Assembly (NCBI GenBank): GCA_003707065.3
Contig: PPXM03000002.1
Span: 1,364,001-1,428,000 of the forward strand
DNA length: 64,000 bases
Source of the DNA: Trigonopsis variabilis
Taxonomy: Eukaryota > Ascomycota > Trigonopsidomycetes > Trigonopsidales > Trigonopsidaceae
Direction: 5' to 3'
The position numbers and the translations under genes are program-made. Shown piece after piece: positions 56,464 through 64,000 of this stretch. The notes under the pieces were generated by a model. The model saw nothing but the letters and a program-made list of their open reading frames with translations. It had not been told where the DNA came from and ran no database searches. Positions within the stretch are counted from its first letter, which is position 1, and each line of letters starts with the position of its first letter.

Positions 56464-56900
56464 TAATCTTCCCTTTTGCTTTCAATAGTTTGGCCACGTG
56501 ATTAGTCGAGCGAGATGTCGCGACAAGCTGTGTTACGTTGGGAGTTAAGGGGGCATCGCAACACCATTTGATCTAATATAACACTACCGAGATGCATCTC
56601 TTTCTGAGATATTAACCTAGCCTGGGATTTTTTCATTAGTCTTGACAGATAACATTCCGCTTTTCTATAGAAAGGTACGACTGGTATCTCAACTATCCTG
56701 TATTCGATGACCAGAACAAAGGGCAGGGGTAGCTGTCCATTTTCAGTTCTCTTGATTCTACGTTATAATATATCTTCCTTAATATAGAAGCACAGTCATC
56801 TCTCTTTTAGAGAGGTTGAAGCTGGCGCGACTGGTTAACTAAGTCTGGGCGCTTAGCGTTATCTGTTAATTTCATACGTCTCCATACTTTTGTCGTTGCG
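56464..56900. other. Divergent promoter upstream of CENP-I
   Basis: About 435 bases between CENP-I and the small spliced gene at 56901. Nothing else supported. Confidence 0.45.
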
Positions 56901-57187
56901 ATGGGGGAACCACCTGGTGCACGAACTAGATTTGTGAGAGTAAGCTTTCAGTATAATAAAAAAATGGAGAGATACGAGTGCCCTCCGGCTCATTACTAAC
57001 TACGCGAGTGCTTTGGCTCAAAGAGCTACTGTGAGCCAATAGAATAACCACTGACTGATTGCTAGCACTTACAATGAATAAGAAGAGTAGACAGCTTCTT
57101 ATCAGGTTTCCCGTTCCCAAAGATAACTTTACTACCCTCAAAATGGCATACACCGAATTTCTTAAGACCTTGTGTGATAATCAATGA
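56901..57187 (+). CDS. Small spliced gene, 60 residues, function unknown
   Basis: Three exons (56901-56939, 57009-57030, 57066-57187) sum to 61 codons. Intron 1 (69 bp) has donor GTAAGC and the perfect branch site TACTAAC; intron 2 (35 bp) has donor GTGAGC, branch CTGAC and acceptor CTAG, like the other introns of the window. The predicted protein starts MGEPPGARTRFVRCFGSKSY and ends with a Lys/Phe-rich stretch, LLIRFPVPKDNF then AYTEFLKTLCDNQ. I do not recognise it. No signal peptide or membrane segment is present. The splice signals, not homology, are the evidence. Confidence 0.5.
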
Positions 57188-57601
57188 ACTCGTAGAAAAA
57201 GGAGCGGAGCGGTAGATACGACTAGCAAATTCTCGGTATAGGAAATAGTATCAGAAGTGTTTCTCTCACATCTTTACTGACGTTGGCACCGGTTGATCTT
57301 CCGAAGAGTTGAAAAACCTCGGTACCTAATTTAGTTGGTTCTGAGCACAAGATATATGCTGACTAGTGAATATTAGAGAAGTGAAGTACGACTAGCAGTG
57401 CGACGATTGCATCTAGTTAGTCACTGCATTATAAGTAAGCCCATAATAGAAAACAAAACAGTGACAGATATTGACACCAATCAAGATCATCGGATTAGCG
57501 AGGGAGATAGTACTCCGAGGGCGTAACGTTACATATTGCAACTGGCTCCCCACAATATCTCCACACTTCCGGCGAATCACGACTGCCTGGTTGTGTGCAA
57601 G
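57188..57601. other. Intergenic upstream of the P-loop kinase gene
   Basis: About 415 bases holding the kinase promoter. An in-frame upstream extension of the kinase to 57536 lacks an ATG, so it is not used. Confidence 0.45.
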
Positions 57602-58285
57602 ATGGAAACGGTTCTGAACGAACTGGTCTCTCGAGCGCTGCACGTGGAGAAGAGACGCAAGGCTGGGACTAGGGGTATTATTGCCCTCGCTGGACCACCG
57701 GGTTCAGGGAAGACGACTATAGCCAAGAAAGTATGCGCGCATGTGAACAAACATTTAGGAGCGACCCGTGCACTTGCCATTCCCATGGATGGGTTTCACT
57801 TGCCAAGAAGCGAACTGGCGAAAATGCCAAATCCTCAGGAGGCTTTTCTCCACCGAGGCGCTCCATATACATTCGATGCACAAGGAGTAGTGAATCTGAC
57901 AAGGGAGCTTCGCACTCAACACGATTGTTATGCTCCTGGATTTGACCATGCTATAAAAGACCCTACTGCAAATGAGATCTTCATTAGCAGAGATATCACA
58001 TTAGTGATTTTAGAGGGCAATTATGTTCTTTTGAAGGATGAGCCGTGGTCGCAGATCAGTAAATTGGTTGATGAGCGTTGGCTGATCACAATAGACTGGG
58101 ATCTAGCTGTTAAGAGGCTGGCCAAGCGTCATTTACAAGCCGGAATAGAGAAAGATGAAAAGTCAGCGTTGAAGCGGGCAGCCGGAAGTGACTTGGAAAA
58201 TGGTAAATACCTTGTCGAGCATTCAGTGAAGCCTGATTTTTCTTTCAAAAGCGTCTGTGATATGGAATTCGTGCATAGCGAGTAG
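57602..58285 (+). CDS. P-loop kinase of the uridine kinase/Yfh7-like family
   Basis: A single exon of 227 residues from the ATG at 57602 (METVLNELVSRAL). Walker A is GPPGSGKTT near residue 27; a MDGFHLPRSEL segment gives the DGF(H/Y) substrate block of the phosphoribulokinase/uridine kinase group; RGAPYTFD is the conserved Arg-rich region; LVILEGNYVLL is Walker B-like; and KRLAKRHLQAGIE is the lid helix. These enzymes phosphorylate nucleosides, pantothenate, fructose or similar small metabolites, and Yfh7 in yeast is poorly understood. The exact substrate is not evident. An intron was not needed. Confidence 0.85.
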   Translation: METVLNELVSRALHVEKRRKAGTRGIIALAGPPGSGKTTIAKKVCAHVNKHLGATRALAIPMDGFHLPRSELAKMPNPQEAFLHRGAPYTFDAQGVVNLTRELRTQHDCYAPGFDHAIKDPTANEIFISRDITLVILEGNYVLLKDEPWSQISKLVDERWLITIDWDLAVKRLAKRHLQAGIEKDEKSALKRAAGSDLENGKYLVEHSVKPDFSFKSVCDMEFVHSE

Positions 58286-58397
58286 AATGAATGAAGGAGG
58301 TTGCATCCTGGGATTTATAAGAAGGGCTTTTGGTAGAGCTAGAGCTAATAAAGAAATGGTACATTTATAAAGCATGATGAAGATGTTGGAGTAATTT

Positions 58398-58746
58398 TTA
58401 CTGCTTTCTAAATTTCTGGATAAGGATTGCGGTAACTTGAAGCGCTTGTTCACCACCCAAGTCTGCTTTCCCAAGACTTGAAATGAATGTTTTCGACACG
58501 ACCGTCATTGAATTGACTATGAGCTTCGATGAGGATATCGGTGGAATGCTTGTCTGGTGTCTAGGATTTGTATGTCTGTTTGTGCGAAAAGTTTACTTGA
58601 GAATACTTTCTCGTTCTTTGATCAAGTGTACTGAACACCTTATAAGCAAGCTCGGCAATTGTAGTGCTGCTCCTAAAGTGGATGCTTATATCTCTGAGAT
58701 AATCTGCTTGTAGAGAGGGTCTGTAAAAGTTAGAAGAACGCTTCAT
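58398..58746 (-). CDS. Small spliced gene, 100 residues, function unknown
   Basis: Two exons (58746-58607, 58560-58398) around a 46-bp intron sum to 101 codons. The donor GTATTC is weaker than most here and the branch site is not clear, so the call is tentative. The product is helical: SLQADYLRDISIHFRSSTT, AELAYKVFSTLDQRTRK, SSKLIVNSMTVVSKTFISSL and a C-terminal EQALQVTAILIQKFRKQ. The size and helix pattern loosely recall small histone-fold kinetochore/DNA-repair proteins such as CENP-X, but this is a guess. A plus-strand frame of 76 codons overlaps part of it and looks less protein-like. Confidence 0.4.
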
Positions 58747-58989
58747 TTAACAGTGACCGGCGTAGAAGCTTAAACTCAAGAAAAGTTCACTCATGGCAAA
58801 GTAATGTGTCATCTACCAGAGCCCCAAGCAAGAGGAGCAGTAAATCACTTTAGTTATTATTGAAGGATATTCATAATAACTAGTGATTTTTACCAATTAG
58901 CCCAACGTCACAGCTGCGTAGCACGTAGCACGTAGCTATGGGGCAACGTGATCTAATGGCCTCGGATCCCTTAGCCTGCTACGGTCCTT

Positions 58990-59737
58990 ATGACAGTTAG
59001 CCAGAGTAAAGTCTTGAGAATAGTGCTAGTCCGGCATGGCCAAACTGATTATAATGTGAAAAGGATAATGCAGGGACATTTAGGTAGTAGAAAGTCTGCT
59101 ACGACGTCGCTGATATTCAGATACTTCCCTAAATGATACTGGGTTAGATCAAGCTCGGCAGGTCGCTGAGCGATTAAAGATTGAAAAATTTGATGATATT
59201 TTATCAAGCGATCTCACTCGATGCAGACAAGTTCGTCGTTCCTCTAGAAGGCGCTAATCGAACTAGACTACACAAGAGATCATTAAGCAACATTCGAACA
59301 CTCCAGCATCCTACATCTACGACCTACGAGAACGATCATTCGGAGAGCTAGAAGGTCGGCATATAGATGAGGTGAACCGATATCTCGCTTCAGTCAATAA
59401 GTCTCGAAATGACTATGGAGAGTGTCCCCATGCTTTCCAGACAAGGGTATTAAACTTTTGGGATAACCAAATAAAATCGTACATCGACAGAGGTTTTACT
59501 GATGTCCTTATGGTCACCCACGGTGGATCTATTTCAAATCTGTGTCACCTACTGGTTAAAGAAAGAGGATATAAAATCAGTGACGAAATCCCTTCTGAAG
59601 CCATCAAAGTACCTCCTAATACCTCTATAACGGAGCTCATCATTCCTTATAATGGTTCCACGCCCGAAATCGTTCGATTTGGTGATGCCAGTCATATTCG
59701 CGCTAATCAGCGGGCTGTTGACCAACGAGTTAGATAA
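58990..59737 (+). CDS. Histidine phosphatase (phosphoglycerate mutase-like)
   Basis: Three exons (58990-59083, 59121-59230, 59267-59737) with introns of 37 and 36 bp give 224 residues. The catalytic signature is VLVRHGQTDYN (RHG) with a downstream second histidine in VTHGGSISNL. ILSSDLTRCRQTTQEI and ERSFGELEGRHIDEVN are typical of the broad PGAM-like/TIGAR-type clan. The group includes fructose-2,6-bisphosphatases and phosphoserine or nucleotide phosphatases; the substrate is unknown. The first intron has a donor GTAGTA and the second GTTCGT, both less canonical, yet the join RCRQ-TTQE is strongly family-like. Confidence 0.88.
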
Positions 59738-60073
59738 ACGCTGCATTTTTGAGTTTTATGCGGCTGGATCTTTCTCGTCCAATTTAGACTATAGAACAGA
59801 GATTCGGTCTCTGAGACCGAGTCTTTAAGTTCTCTACGGGTCCCAGAGATGCAGAACTGAAATAGCTAAATATCTTCTAGTTTCTCTGAATGTGGTGTAG
59901 CCTGTAACGATTCTTCATAAAACTATTGCTTGGCATTGTTATTGCTCTCATCGTTCTCCCGTTTGTCTCCCAGTTGTCTTCAAGCATTTCTGCTAATCTA
60001 GAAACGTCGTTAGGAAGAGTGTCACGCCGCAGAAAACTCCCAAGCTAGAAATTTTTTCCTCAACCATCAGCAA
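59738..60073. other. Intergenic between the histidine phosphatase and Loc1 genes
   Basis: About 335 bases. A short partial inverted repeat, GGTCTCTGAGACC, lies near 59808-59820; otherwise nothing supported. Confidence 0.45.
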
Positions 60074-60619
60074 ATGCCGGGAAGGAAACACAAAAAGGCT
60101 ATAAATCCCCAAAGGTCGATCGCCCGAGAAGTACGAGAGGATTTGAAGGCGAAGAATGTGCTGGCTGTTGGCGATGAGAAAAAAGAAACTGGGAAAACTC
60201 GACAGAAGAAGGATCATCGACGGTTGAATCCCCTGGCTCCAAAAGTCCGAAAGCCAAGGGTCTATAATGAGAAAGAGCTAGGGATTCCAGCCTTGAATAC
60301 AGCTTTAAAGCCCGCTGGTGTGGTGAAAAAGCGAGGAAAGAAAGGCAAAGTTTTTGCTTCTGAAGAATCTATGAAACGGATTGTGGCCATTGTGAATGAC
60401 AAAGTGGATAGTACAAAAGCGTCGAAATTAGAGCGGGCGAAGCAACTAGAGGAGATAAGAGAAGCTCGACGGGCAGAGATGGCGGAGCGTCGGCAAGAAA
60501 AAAAAAATAAGTTAGAAGACAAGAAAAAGGAGTTAAAGAAGAAGCAGCGAGACCGAAAAGAAGGATTTCATAAGGTCAGTGAAGAATCTCAGCCTAAAAA
60601 GAAAGTCAGATTTGCATGA
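60074..60619 (+). CDS. LOC1: Loc1, 60S ribosome assembly and ASH1 mRNA-localisation factor
   Basis: A single exon of 181 residues, very Lys/Arg/Glu-rich. The conserved core YNEKELGIPALN near 69, then RGKKGKVFASE, matches yeast Loc1 (YSEKDLNIPTLN ... RGKKGKKFIAD); a coiled C-terminal half follows (ERAKQLEEIREARRAEMAER). The tail KKKVRFA also resembles the yeast ending (KKVSFAQ). Loc1 is a nucleolar RNA-binding protein needed for large-subunit assembly. The yeast protein is 204 residues, so the length is close. Its stop is 56 bases from the stop of the convergent hydrolase gene. Confidence 0.93.
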   Translation: MPGRKHKKAINPQRSIAREVREDLKAKNVLAVGDEKKETGKTRQKKDHRRLNPLAPKVRKPRVYNEKELGIPALNTALKPAGVVKKRGKKGKVFASEESMKRIVAIVNDKVDSTKASKLERAKQLEEIREARRAEMAERRQEKKNKLEDKKKELKKKQRDRKEGFHKVSEESQPKKKVRFA

Positions 60620-60675
60620 GTGTACATTAGGGAATAACGGGTCTAAAACTGTCGATCTATTTCTACAAGTCTAGT

Positions 60676-61896
60676 CTAATCGGATTTTATTCGCACGGCA
60701 GGAGTTTTTGTCCAGTCGACGCTAGACTTCACAAAGGCTTGGAAGTATTCTAGGATAGGTTGAGTGAACCATCGCTCTCCTCCCGACATGAACCAACCTA
60801 AGTGACCGCCCAGGTCTGTGGCCACTTGAATAACGTAGGGTGTTCGAGTTACTTCCTGAATAGGAATGCAATCTTTGGGGCAGATAGGATCGTCCGTAGC
60901 GTTGATGCTTAGCAGGGGAGTCTTGATGTTGAAGATCTTATTAATAGGGCTTGCCTGGCGGTAATACTCATTGGCACAATGGTACCCAAGCAAGTGGCAA
61001 GTGAATATATCATCAAACTCCCACAAATATTGGATCTTGGGCCATTTCTTGGGAAAGAAGTCCAGTTGAGACAACATATCTTTATGCCAGCTTACCATTT
61101 TGATAAGATTCTTAGCCATCATTGGAGAATAGACTTTGCGACCCATATATGAATTATGTAATCCCAAGGAAGCAACATAAAGATCCCAAGGGTTCGACAT
61201 GGAGACGGCAGCGACGAGACCGCTATGATCACCAGATTCGCCGAGGTAATTAGTTAAAATAGAGGCACCCAAACTGAATCCCACAGCAAACAACGGTCGA
61301 TTTGGATATCGTCGCTTGAAGTCGAGAATCGTTTCTCGAATGTCATCGGTGTAGGCCGCAGTGAAGATCTTGGGAGTAGCTAGCTTCGTCCTTGCGCATC
61401 CTCTAGAGTTGAGAACAACGACTTGAAATCCATTCAAGCTCAGTTTTTCGGCCGTAGCACGAACATAAGCTTCCTGGCTTCCTCCGGCTAAGCCGTGCAG
61501 CAAAATCGCCATAGGCTTAGAGTCTGTTTTGAGCTCTTCAGCCTCCTCCTCTTCCTTCGTCATAGCACGTGTATTTCTTGGTAAGTCAGGGACTTGTTCT
61601 GAGTCATCTTTAGGTACGACATAGTCTAGAGACGCAATGCCTCCATCGGAAAACGTCCAAAGCCGACGAGCATAGTATATTTTAAACTTTTTCGAAGGAA
61701 CTGCCATATAAGCCGTCTGAATGTCTCCATGAGGATATCGAGGATCTAACCAGACATATCCTTCGGGGTATATAGACGGAACTTTCTCCTTCACCAAATC
61801 TCCCAGAGCAAGCTGCGGTCCCGATGTCGTGGCCAAAAGGACAGTCTGAGGAGCTTGGTGGACATGAACACCAGATCTGAATCCAAATCCAAACAT
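60676..61896 (-). CDS. Eht1/ABHD1-3-type alpha/beta-hydrolase
   Basis: An intronless frame of 406 residues. HGLAGGSQEAYVR (oxyanion), VGFSLGASI (nucleophile elbow GxSxG), NATDDPICP (acid) and GGHLGWF (catalytic His) give the full triad of the YheT/ABHD1-3 group, which in yeast includes Eht1, Eeb1 and Ymr210w. These enzymes make or hydrolyse medium-chain fatty-acid ethyl esters or monoacyl lipids. No signal peptide; the long N-terminus may associate with membranes or lipid droplets. Which yeast homolog it matches best was not tested. Confidence 0.9.
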   Translation of the reverse strand: MFGFGFRSGVHVHQAPQTVLLATTSGPQLALGDLVKEKVPSIYPEGYVWLDPRYPHGDIQTAYMAVPSKKFKIYYARRLWTFSDGGIASLDYVVPKDDSEQVPDLPRNTRAMTKEEEEAEELKTDSKPMAILLHGLAGGSQEAYVRATAEKLSLNGFQVVVLNSRGCARTKLATPKIFTAAYTDDIRETILDFKRRYPNRPLFAVGFSLGASILTNYLGESGDHSGLVAAVSMSNPWDLYVASLGLHNSYMGRKVYSPMMAKNLIKMVSWHKDMLSQLDFFPKKWPKIQYLWEFDDIFTCHLLGYHCANEYYRQASPINKIFNIKTPLLSINATDDPICPKDCIPIQEVTRTPYVIQVATDLGGHLGWFMSGGERWFTQPILEYFQAFVKSSVDWTKTPAVRIKSD

Positions 61897-62464
61897 TGTA
61901 TCACCGAGAGTTTTCCTCTATTCCAAGCCCTTCACATCCCGGATGCGGGCCATTATTCAACACTTGTAGCGTGTCTTGAAGCCCAGCCGGATCATGTGAA
62001 GCCGAAGATAGCTCATTGATATACTTCGTAAAACTATCGATTGATCCGACCATCCTCAAAGGAGGATGGAGTCCACAGTCATAGCCAGTGGTTCATCTGC
62101 AAACAAATATACGTATTGAGAGAATGATTCTGTCTATTTTGTGAGAACTCAATCCGCGATTACGCGAAATCTTGAAATCGCAGTGAACAAAGTTTCACCA
62201 ACACAGCAAAATATTTATATAATATGTTGTATTCTTTGCTGTGTTGGTGAAATTTGTATATATTCTCTTACAATTAAAAGGTCCGTCTAGTCTTGAAAAA
62301 TACAGGCTCCTCAGCTTACTTGTGTCTCCAGTGTTTGCACGCACGACCGTTACGATATCAACGCGTACGTTGGGAATATCTCGAACGAGGTCTTGTGCAG
62401 CTCATTCTCGACAAAGGGGATCAAATCTCCTAAACTGTCCTTTTTGAGTTGATCTGAATGATCC
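61897..62464. other. Intergenic between hydrolase and Mau2 genes
   Basis: About 570 bases, divergent promoters, including the inverted repeat at 62193-62252. No gene seen. Confidence 0.5.
62193..62252. repeat. 18-bp perfect inverted repeat with 24-bp loop
   Basis: The arms TTTCACCAACACAGCAAA (62193-62210) and TTTGCTGTGTTGGTGAAA (62235-62252) are exact reverse complements, with an AT-rich 24-base spacer. The element lies between the divergent hydrolase and Mau2 genes, about 210 bases before the Mau2 ATG. It could form a hairpin in DNA or in a 5' leader RNA, be a symmetric protein site, or be the remnant of a small mobile element; no target duplication is evident. Confidence 0.85.
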
Positions 62465-64000
62465 ATGAGTCATCAAAACAACTTCTCAGGAAGCCCAAGG
62501 AGAGGTCCTCATGGATCATCGAAATCATCCAACATCAGCGCACCTTTGCAGCGATCTTCTGTAGATCTTCATCCACATGTTATATACAATAACACCGTGG
62601 ACATTCAAGGTCCCATGGAGCCTCTACATTACAAAAATTCAACTCATGTTGGTCGCGCTCATATGAATCGATCTTCCCCCGTTCAGAATGGCCCGAGTCC
62701 ACATTCTCAGGCATATTTGTCAGATTGGAATATCTATCGGCATTCAGGTAATAAAAGAGTCCGTCAGAGCAGCGAAACCTGCTCTAGTTCCTCTCACTCT
62801 CAAGATCACCGTTCTGCCTGCACCAATTCTGGGTACGATAACTCTGATCTACGTTATAGACGGCAATCAATACCCAACGGAAACCAAAGGTCATCTTCTG
62901 TACCAGTGTCAGCCAACAATCCTTACTCTCCTCCTTATACGAGTCCTCCATGTTATAGTGACTCTTCTCATGTCTCTCGTAGAGAGATTCCAGGTGCTCT
63001 TAATGTTAGCTCGTTCGCACAGCAGAGTTTCAAACCCCCCTCTTCTAGCTCTCGATATAGTGCCCCGCACCTGTGGCATGATGAGCCACTGAGGCAACGT
63101 CCCGTTTCCCAGCCGAACGATTCTTCTCGACACTTGCACGCTAACGAGAGCCTTCATAAGCGGCCTGAGAGCTTCAATGGAAGCAGCAGTATAAACGTGG
63201 GACATAATTGTCAAAGCACTTCCCAATTAATAGGAGGATCAGGAGATTGCAACAAACATCAGCAGCTACCTGAAAAAACTCAGAGACAAAAAATCGAACC
63301 TGCCTTGTCTGAAATAACAACTCCAAGGGTTTCTCAAATTGGCAATGTAGTTTCGCAAGCTCGGCCTTTGCACAACTCTCTTTCTTCATCCGCTAAGACT
63401 TCTGTGCCACAATCCATGAAGATTGTTAGCCCTGATAGCGCTAAGTCATGTTCCCATCGTCAGTCCTCATCCACTTCTGAGTGTGCAGGTCCGGTTCAAG
63501 GAAGTAATGATTCTGTCAAACCGGGGTCGAAATTTTCTTCTGCACTTGATGACACTCTTGAAAAGTTCGATTTGAAGCGTCGAATGAGCGGTGCCTCATT
63601 GAGTGATGCTTCGCCTCAGCTGGACAAAATTCTCGTTAATACGAACCTGGGCACTCCTAAGCAGCCTCTAAGGCTGGATTTTCAAGCAACCCCTGTAAAT
63701 CGAAGACCTAACTCTTCTGTTCCCGCATCACTATCTCCTGCCGCTCGTGGAATCGTTTGTCCACCCTATCTTGTCTATTTATCTCTTTTTGACGAAATAT
63801 ACGCAGCCGCCCATTCGCTCTCTTCAGCGTCAATGTCTAATGCTGATATTGTTGAATATTCAAGAGCTATCAAAGCTGCATTATCATGCTTGGAATGTGC
63901 CCTTGCGGTAAGATCAGTCATAACGGGAATCTAACTAGCAGGATCCAAACATCTCGGTGGATGTCAAGCTTCAAGGTTGGATAAAGTATGGAAATGTCTT
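62465..64000 (+). CDS. MAU2: Mau2/Scc4-like cohesin loader, 5' part
   Basis: Exon 1 (62465-63907) and the start of exon 2 (63942-64000), separated by a 34-bp intron, give 500 residues before the window ends. About 420 residues are disordered and rich in Ser, Pro and His. Then follows PPYLVYLSLFDEIYAAAHSL, VEYSRAIKAALSCLECALA and, across the intron, DPNISVDVKLQGWIKYGNVL, which matches the first TPR-like helices of fungal Scc4/Mau2 (LL..AEEYFAAAH, GLGCLE.AL, LRYAGVLYEE). Mau2 with Scc2/Nipbl loads cohesin on chromatin. The rest of the TPR superhelix is beyond the edge. The start is the first in-frame ATG. Confidence 0.75.

Noticed and set aside
58483-58713. Plus-strand 76-codon frame
   Set aside because: It overlaps the better minus-strand spliced gene and has a Cys/Leu/Val-rich composition without a family match.
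58914-58980. tRNA-like string after repeated CGTAGCA units
   Set aside because: No cloverleaf with a proper anticodon and T-loop could be built.

Overview
This window is nuclear DNA of a fungus, most likely a member of Dikarya with a compact genome. The gene set points there: a Zn2Cys6 regulator, the HOG response regulator Ssk1, a Hal4/Sat4-type kinase, Loc1, Rtt102, Mis6/CENP-I, a Fig1-type membrane protein, a BAR-SH3 protein and a Cdc11-type septin. About 36 genes lie on both strands with short spacers. I cannot name the species. A hallmark is very short introns. I resolved 46 in 21 genes; most are 33-42 bp, with GTAAG/GTGAG-like donors and a CTAAC/CTAAT/CTGAC branch a few bases before the acceptor. 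Because of them many real genes look broken until spliced. In each spliced gene that lies wholly inside the window, the exons I chose sum to a multiple of three.

Layout. 0-12.5 kb: a secreted protein of unknown function (cut by the left edge), Rtt102 (SWI/SNF and RSC), a flavin monooxygenase, dynein light intermediate chain, a PROPPIN, a RidA-family protein, NudE, and a membrane-anchored spermidine-synthase-like protein. 12.5-26.9 kb: a small unknown ORF, beta-ureidopropionase behind a GATA-rich promoter, Vps34, a secreted repeat protein, a Fig1-type protein, Tel2 and a BAR-SH3 protein. 27-38.8 kb: Ssk1, a Hal4-like kinase, a septin, NAD(P)HX epimerase, an MFS transporter and mitochondrial ribosomal protein S16. 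39-50.5 kb: Prp38, ferrochelatase, Ku70, a Zn2Cys6 regulator, an HSL-type esterase, an SLC35F-type transporter and a TYSND1-like protease ending in a peroxisomal targeting tripeptide. 51-64 kb: a mitochondrial repeat protein, the small subunit of serine palmitoyltransferase, CENP-I/Mis6, two tiny spliced genes of unknown function, a P-loop kinase, a histidine phosphatase, Loc1, an Eht1-type hydrolase, and the cohesin loader Mau2/Scc4 (cut by the right edge).

Most genes are housekeeping and are not arranged as functional clusters. Some share pathways: DLIC and NudE both serve dynein; Vps34 makes the PI3P that the PROPPIN binds; CENP-I, Mau2, Ku70 and Tel2 act on chromosomes. I saw no tRNA or rRNA gene, CRISPR array or recognisable transposon. 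The least expected items are the TYSND1-like peroxisomal protease, an 18-bp perfect inverted repeat upstream of Mau2, a GATA-site cluster before beta-ureidopropionase, and small genes (60, 82 and 100 codons) visible only after removing tiny introns.
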